The position numbers were made by a program, and so were the translations under genes. 64,000 bases of DNA from Absidia repens. Lineage: Eukaryota; Mucoromycota; Mucoromycetes; Mucorales; Cunninghamellaceae. The stretch spans positions 1 through 64,000 of the forward strand of contig MCGE01000056.1 of NCBI GenBank assembly GCA_002105175.1, read 5' to 3'. Below, one piece after another: positions 59,870-64,000 of this stretch; position 1 is the first letter of the stretch, and each line of letters opens with the position of its first letter. Below the pieces are notes generated by a model. It searched no databases and was not told the DNA's origin. It saw nothing but the letters and a program-made list of their open reading frames with translations.

Positions 59870-61900
59870 TCAATGCATGTGTGGATACCGAGTATCATCA
59901 ACATAGTGATCACCTACATTCATTGAATATTCGCTATGTCCATCGCCACCATGGTATGGATAATGGGGTTGTTGTTGAGGAGCACTGCGGAGAGGAATAT
60001 CACTTGCACTGTTCATGTTTGTTTGAGGATCAATCACAGAAAACGTCACTGGTTGCGAAGAATAAGGGTCCCGAATCGCGATTTCCCGAGTACTATAAGA
60101 CGTGGTGGGTGAGCTAGGTTGTTGTTGGTAATAAGACGGGTAAGGAGATGGTGATTGTTGTTGATGATGATGTTGGGAAGGAGGACTACTGGCATACGAG
60201 CTATTGTTGTTTTGGTGACCAGAAGAAGGGTCGACGGAGACTGGGCTCATAGGTCGAATAAATAATTTGCTTTGCGAAGTGCTGTTACCGACATGTTGTT
60301 GCTGTTGTAACTGCTGTTGCTGTTGATCAATCGACGCTTGGCGTTGTTGTTGCTGTTGCTGTTGATGCATATCAACAAAATGAGTCACCCGTTGGCTGAA
60401 TCGACTTTGATCCATTTCGACATCCTGTCCTTGAGATTTGAATTCGTCATTGGATGTTTGTTTGGTAGATGCTTGGTTGTTGGTATTAAATTGACGTCGA
60501 GGATGGAATGTGGAAATCTATAAAGTTTTAATGAGTATACAAAATATACGCATTTGACTTTTTTTTTTTTCTTTTATGCAACTTACAAAGGCAAGGTAAT
60601 AAAAGGCGACACAGACATTGGCATTGGAGATAACGATGTCAGATGCAAGCTTGCTTTTGGCAATTGTTTGAGATGTTAACCCATCAACACAAAGAATGAA
60701 GAACGAGATACCATAAAAGAATAAGACGACACAAATCATATTGTTGCATTCCCGGAAGTAGTTGAGTTTGTTGACAATCCCCGGACTGACATTGTTGTTT
60801 TTCACTGTTCTGATCAATCGGTTGAACCGTATGTTGTTGCGAATACCCAGAAAGGCGGTAATCAAAGCTAATAATATAGAATATAAAGTATGGATTAGTG
60901 CGTTCCTATTAATTTAATTAGTATGCATGACTTACTTTCACTACTATATGCCAGCTGAGGTACAATTTCTCGATAGAGTGCATCATCACGGTAGTACCAT
61001 TGTAAAACAGGGAATAGCGCCATAGACGAGATAGCCCTAAAAAAAGACAAGAGAGCGAGAGGGTGTCAGGTTTCAAGTAGTACTTTCAATATATATACAT
61101 ATATGCTGTAATCTTACCAAAAACAAAAAAGTTGAATTCGAAGGATGACATAAAGTTCTTTTTGGCCAGTGTATTACTGAGATAGTTCCAGAAACATTGA
61201 ACTAGGAAGAACAGACCAGTTTCGAGAGAGAAAGCAATACATTGCACATAATCCATACGCTAAAGCAAAGCAATAATACAGAGAAGAGTTTAATATCAAT
61301 GTTCGCCACATAATTCTTTCTATCCCCGACTTACTGTGCTGAGTTCCTGGTGGTCCTTTGACCAATAAGCGAATGGTCTACTAACAATCATTTGTGGTGT
61401 AGCAAGGAATCCTTCCGAATATTTGATATAAGTCCCCGTTACATCTGTCAAAATCAAAATGAGAGGGATTAGGACCACTTGTTATATATATATAATCCTG
61501 ATATATTTCACTTACCTGCTGTCATCTGTACGCATGTCATTAACATTAGCAATATCGTCAGCACACTTTTGAGCTCGCCCGTAAAGATTTTGGATGGCCG
61601 CAACGATTCGAATCGATCGTTTTTCCACAGCGAATAGAACAAGTACGCGCCCAGATAAACGAACATGGTCGACCGTTCTATATTTTATTGAGGGGATGGA
61701 AAGAGAGGGTTTAGTGAGTTGGGGAGAGCGCGAAGGATAATATACACATATTGACATATTTTCTTTCATACCTAAATATGAAAAATCACTATAGCCAGTA
61801 AACAGTAGGTACAAAACAAAACAAAAAAGTGATCAGTTACTGATTACTGTCACAATCCGCGTCTATTGCAATTGTAAATGCTTTACCTTAGATGAGTCAT
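59870..61900 (-). CDS. Seven-helix membrane protein with long disordered tail, paralog 2
   Basis: Eight exons parallel to paralog 1: 61900–61887 (14 nt), 61788–61772 (17 nt), 61677–61516, 61444–61335, 61259–61118, 61036–60936, 60867–60587 and 60517–59870, about 491 residues. Starts MTHLSDFSYLERSTMFVYLG; shares KIFTGELKSVLTIL, QCFWNYLSNTLAKKNFMSS and ISFFILCVDGLT with its partner. The tail is rich in Gln (runs of 5–8) and keeps FSQRVTHFVD and RPMSPVSVD. As I read it, exon 5 is 142 bases against 143 in paralog 1, so exons 5 and 6 join one base out of phase; the missing base falls in a T-rich stretch at 61119–61130. This is an assembly indel, a real frameshift, or a misread run length. Confidence 0.75.
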
Positions 61901-62864
61901 ATTGTCCTTGATTTACAAAAGTCGTCGAGTAAAATTAGTGTGCAAAAGTGAGGAGGCAAGTATTAAAAGAAATGAAGGAATGTAAAGGGGAGGAGGTGTA
62001 AAAAAAAAAAAAAAAGAGAGGGAAAAGTAAAGAAAGTGAAAAAAAAAGAGCGTAAAGTCAAAAAAAAAAGGGAACATAAAGCGGTGTTTCAAAACTGGAA
62101 GGTGAGAGGAAACTCACATGGAAAAAAAAGGTCCAAATTAAAGTTGAGGTCACTCAAATCTCTTAAAAAGTAAGAGACCAGTCATCGTGCGCTACCAGAA
62201 CTTTAAAAGGAAAGACCCTCTCATTACCCACAAACGAAGATTTTTTATCATCAAATATGGAACAAAATGAATCCAGAGTGGTGGTCATATTGGATGTATG
62301 CATATATACCATATTACTTTTGGTGAATTTATAATAATGAACCAATATGGAATTTTCTCACTTTCATCAGCTACCTTTTTCTGTTTTTTTTTTTGTTTCT
62401 AATAAATATATATTAATTCAATTTATTTCTTGGTTATCTCTCTGTCTCTCTTTGAAGACATCGCAAAAGATGTGGCACAAAACCTACCAGACAAAAAAAA
62501 ACGAGTCTGTGTTTGTTGCCCCGCACTTTCTAATTGGTGGATCTTTAATTTCCAGGTTAAGTTTTGTACCACTTCCTGAGTCTTCGGAAATCCATACCCA
62601 AATATGCCCACGATGATATTACTGCTTAGGTGGACGCTTTATAAAGTATAGTTCTTCCACCCCCGACTAACGGTAGATGAGTTATCATGTCCTTTTGAGT
62701 TTAGAACGAAAAAAAAAGAAAGACATTGACGTTGTGTTGAACACGAGTACGAATTAGAAGACTATCGGTGTACTACGTAGGTAAAAGAGAAACAGGTTTA
62801 TAGATTCAAAGCCATAAGTATTATGAATTAGTTGCATTTGTGGCACAACTTACAGGGGAGGAGG

Positions 62865-62895
<31 letters not shown>

Positions 62896-63689
62896 CCACT
62901 GGGAAATCGAGACAATCGTTTCCAAAAATTGGCCAATTCACACCCGCTATGATGAAAAAAAAAGATTATGCAAGCCAGAAATTAAAATGAACTGCAAGTT
63001 AGGATAGATAGATTTTTTTCATGCATTGCTATTATTATATTTAATATTGTCAAAGTCAGATGTTTGCGAATTTGGAAACTATAAGCCATAAGACAACTTG
63101 ATTTCTCTTGCGTATAACTTCACCTAGATCAAAAAAAAAGTGCGCGGAAATGCAATTTTTCAATTAAAATAATAATAGAAAAAAAAAGGTCCGATACTCA
63201 TAGTGACGATGAAAAGTAAGTCGGGATGGCTCCGCTCGTAACAAAGACGATTTATCAGAAAAGACGGTTGAGGTTGCAGTTCAGCAAAAACGTAAAGTAA
63301 ACCTTCCATTTGCTGCAATTTTTTATATTCAGTTTCAAAACATTTCAACACCTTTTTAAAAAATTAGCCTACTAGGTGCCTGGGTAGGATGGATGGGGGG
63401 GGGAGGGGATGAAATTCGGCAAAGCACTCCGCCAATTGCGTTTTGATGGGCACTGCTTTGATACTCAACTAGCTTCAGTTTGGTCTTCTTGTGATTTTAT
63501 TACACCACACACATATATATAGCTAATGGAGGGTATGCTGGTGGGGCAATTAATATGAACGGTAGAGCAGTAGTAGCGTCATTTTTTTCATATTAATTGA
63601 ACTACAACTATCAACAAATAGATAGGCATCAAGGATGTAGCGCAAGTAATCATAGAAAGCCGAAAATAGTACAAAATCATCTATAACGG
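61901..63689. other. Intergenic, no confident gene
   Basis: About 1.8 kb. (TA)n at 62866–62891. A minus-strand frame at 63351–63160 (KCFETEYKKLQQMEGLLYVF) has natural-looking composition but no partner exons or family match, so it is left uncalled. Confidence 0.4.
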
Positions 63690-64000
63690 TGGATACTCTC
63701 ATAACTGGACCTACACTCATTTATATGATTGATCATGCAGGAATATAGCTATCTGGGATAGGAAGTAATCAAAGTCTGTCAACTCGTTCCTAGATATTTA
63801 GGGAGGGAGGAAAAGTGGTCATAGCGGGTGAATTATATAGCAAGTGTTTGGATAAGCACTCACTAAACAACCCCAATAATAACATTGTCTATGGTCAGAA
63901 GATGGTTGATAAATATATATATATATATATATATATTACTGAAGCATATTGATAGTTACTAAAACTTAAGACGAAGGGTCCATTGTAGCTGGAAGTCTGC
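63690..64000 (-). repeat. Composite intergenic repeat, truncated copy j
   Basis: Carries GGGAGGGAGGAAAAGTGGTC, CACTCACTAAACAACCCC, an (AT)n run at about 63911–63936, GAAGCATATTGATAGTTACT and AAAACTTAAGACGAAGGGTC, matching the distal half of copies d, g and i. The CACGTG end lies beyond the window. Confidence 0.65.

Noticed and set aside
63160..63351. Minus-strand frame with natural-looking residues (KCFETEYKKLQQMEGLLYVF)
   Set aside because: Isolated, with no adjoining exons or recognisable family. It could be a gene relic but cannot be supported.

Overview
The window is eukaryotic and almost certainly fungal. It is AT-rich and carries compact genes with short GT–AG introns and many poly(A)/poly(T) runs. 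Chitin deacetylase, a fungal-type Iba57 and a GPI-anchored cysteine-rich wall protein point to a filamentous fungus. The intron density, the ricin-B-fold protein and the run-rich DNA suggest an early-diverging mould (Mucoromycota, Absidia/Cunninghamella-like). That placement is inference, not proof. Splice junctions were built by hand; for nearly all genes the summed exon lengths are multiples of three, which is the main check behind the models.

Layout from left to right: an SLC10A7/Rch1-type transporter (1054–2978, –); a BRPF/Nto1-type histone-acetyltransferase scaffold (6387–11513, –); a DOC/discoidin-like protein of unknown role (12028–13571, –); a DEAH RNA helicase close to DHX33 (15790–18438, –); ribosomal protein uL1/L10a (20151–21121, –); 2-oxoglutarate dehydrogenase E1 (21325–24770, –); mitochondrial phosphate carrier (25897–27294, +); Mrt4 ribosome assembly factor (27936–28819, –); mRNA guanylyltransferase (31196–33086, +) followed in a shifted frame by about 780 codons of disordered sequence (to 35341); a ricin-B-type lectin-fold protein (35734–36795, +); mitochondrial bL17 (37360–38010, –) divergent from Iba57 (38218–39887, +); an ER-type DnaJ membrane protein (42794–44185, +); chitin deacetylase (45003–46349, +); a ZNF706/4F5-like small zinc protein (51980–52460, –); an F-box protein (53249–54742, +); and a pair of paralogous seven-helix membrane proteins (55680–57946 and 59870–61900, both –) with a GPI-anchored Cys-repeat protein between them (58278–58907, +).

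Most genes are housekeeping: mitochondrial metabolism and translation, ribosome assembly, mRNA capping and chromatin. They do not form a cluster with a joint function. Two parts stand out. First, a non-coding composite repeat of about 0.7–1.1 kb occurs about ten times in the intergenic spaces. It is marked at one end by a CACGTG core in a GC-rich motif and contains several internal AATAAA-bearing modules. Three copies sit in the 46.6–51 kb gap, where the 3' end of the chitin deacetylase gene has also been duplicated. Second, the 55.6–61.9 kb block holds receptor-like seven-helix paralogs with a shared tail motif, flanking a secreted protein with a duplicated six-cysteine unit. This block is the best candidate for undescribed biology.
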